Assembly (NCBI GenBank): GCA_028712475.1
Contig: JAQTQB010000003.1
Coordinates: 248,001 to 312,000 of the forward strand
From: Verrucomicrobiales bacterium
Lineage (GTDB): Bacteria; Verrucomicrobiota; Verrucomicrobiia; Limisphaerales; UBA11358
DNA: 64,000 nucleotides
Direction: 5' to 3'
Below the pieces are notes generated by a model. That model was not told the DNA's origin, ran no database searches, and was given only the letters and a program-made list of their open reading frames with translations. This document shows, piece after piece, positions 63,441 through 64,000 of this stretch; the stretch's first letter is position 1, and the number at the start of each line of letters is the position of its first letter. The translations under genes and the position numbers were made by a program.

Positions 63441-64000
63441 ATGAAAACGAACTGCTGGTTGATTTTGGGAATGGTGGTCGCGACGGGTGCCGTCGCGCAA
63501 AGCAACACAAACACGTTGCCGGCAATACCTGCGCCGGTCACGGCCCCGGCGGTGACGCCGGCTGCGCCCGCCGCCGCACCGGCGGTTGAGCCGGCCAAGA
63601 AAGCCGCGCCCGTGAAGCCCAAGAAAGTCAAGCGAGTCGCGCTCAACGAGCCGACGGTCGCGCTGATGCCCGGCGCGGCGGAAGTGGCGGCTGCCAATCT
63701 GAATGTGCGCGGCCAGGCCGGACTCAAGGGCGAAGTCGTTGCCCGCCTCAACAAAGGGGAGGTCGTCGCGGTTTTGAGCCAGATCAATCTCGACAAGCAC
63801 GCCGTTGGCGAGCCGGCGCAGTGGGCGAAGATCGCTTTGCCGGCCAGCACGCACGTCTGGATCCACAGCACGTTCATTGACGCAACGACCAAAACAGTTT
63901 TGCCGAAGAAATTGAATCTGCGCGCCGGGCCGGGTGAAAATTTCAGCGTGCTCGGCGTCATCGAGCATGGCACCGCCGTGAAGGAGATCACCACGAAAGG
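63441..64000 (+). CDS. secreted SH3-domain protein, 3' end outside window
   Basis: 186 residues are visible. The signal peptide is MKTNCWLILGMVVATGAVAQ. An Ala/Pro-rich spacer (AVTPAAPAAAPAVEPAKKAA) follows, then a basic KPKKVKRVA. Two bacterial SH3-like repeats follow: NLNVRGQAGLKGEVVARLNK with GEVVAVL, and LNLRAGPGENFSVLGVIEHG with TAVKEI. SH3b domains bind cell-wall peptides. It starts 2 bp after the pseudouridine synthase stop and is likely co-transcribed. Confidence 0.85.
   Translation, partial: MKTNCWLILGMVVATGAVAQSNTNTLPAIPAPVTAPAVTPAAPAAAPAVEPAKKAAPVKPKKVKRVALNEPTVALMPGAAEVAAANLNVRGQAGLKGEVVARLNKGEVVAVLSQINLDKHAVGEPAQWAKIALPASTHVWIHSTFIDATTKTVLPKKLNLRAGPGENFSVLGVIEHGTAVKEITTK

Overview
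The window looks like a chromosomal stretch from a Verrucomicrobiota bacterium, most likely the Pedosphaera/Limisphaerales side of the phylum. This is inferred from a 51-residue basic protein of a Verrucomicrobia/Chlamydiae type, an LL-diaminopimelate aminotransferase (DapL), two sigma factors with long membrane and coiled-coil tails, and the density of intergenic palindromes. DNA is GC-rich. There is one tRNA gene, no rRNA and no CRISPR array.

Layout. 1-2.3 kb: the end of a toxin-antitoxin pair, ruvX, truA, trmL and tRNA-Val. 2.4-8 kb (minus strand): a GH42 glycosidase lacking its usual acid/base residue, an AsmA-like protein, a lone receiver domain and the primary sigma factor. 8.2-15.1 kb (minus): the translation operon nusA-infB-rbfA-nrnA-truB-ribF. 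15.3-18.6 kb: three secreted or unknown proteins. 18.7-20.2 kb: rho. 20.5-29.1 kb: two sigma factors with C-terminal membrane/coiled-coil tails, a three-enzyme fusion (phosphatase, RpiB, GlyA), a REP-associated transposase and purD. 29-33 kb: DUF2721 protein, class V aminotransferase, MnmC-like methyltransferase, TM2 protein and galE. 33.4-50.7 kb: a complete NAD-linked [NiFe] hydrogenase system, with Ni transporter, hypE/D/C/F, divergent hypA/B and hoxEFUYH plus a maturation protease. It is interrupted by a type IIG restriction-modification gene and its damaged downstream partner. 50.9-64 kb: guaB, small membrane proteins, ExbB-ExbD-TonB, a toxin-antitoxin pair with a frameshifted toxin, Nudix, hpt, a nucleoside transporter, a phosphoesterase, cytochrome c, dapL, a protease remnant, the small basic protein, a pseudouridine synthase and an SH3-domain protein running off the edge.

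The most unusual theme is the palindromic DNA. At least seven families occur between genes and inside coding sequences, where they are read through in frame or supply stop codons. In three places (glyA, purD, the restriction-modification gene) an element lies between a gene's 3' end and a second copy of that same 3' end (about 29, 55 and 213 bp). The purD case carries the REP-associated transposase. A fourth site, downstream of the restriction-modification gene, shows a 5-bp direct repeat around the element, and removing the elements reconstructs an intact small gene. Together these suggest palindromes that are or recently were mobile, with a target preference near stop codons.

The genes otherwise describe a heterotroph that can oxidise or evolve hydrogen through NAD(H), makes lysine and peptidoglycan precursors by the DapL route, and makes and salvages purines (purD, guaB, hpt, nucleoside uptake).
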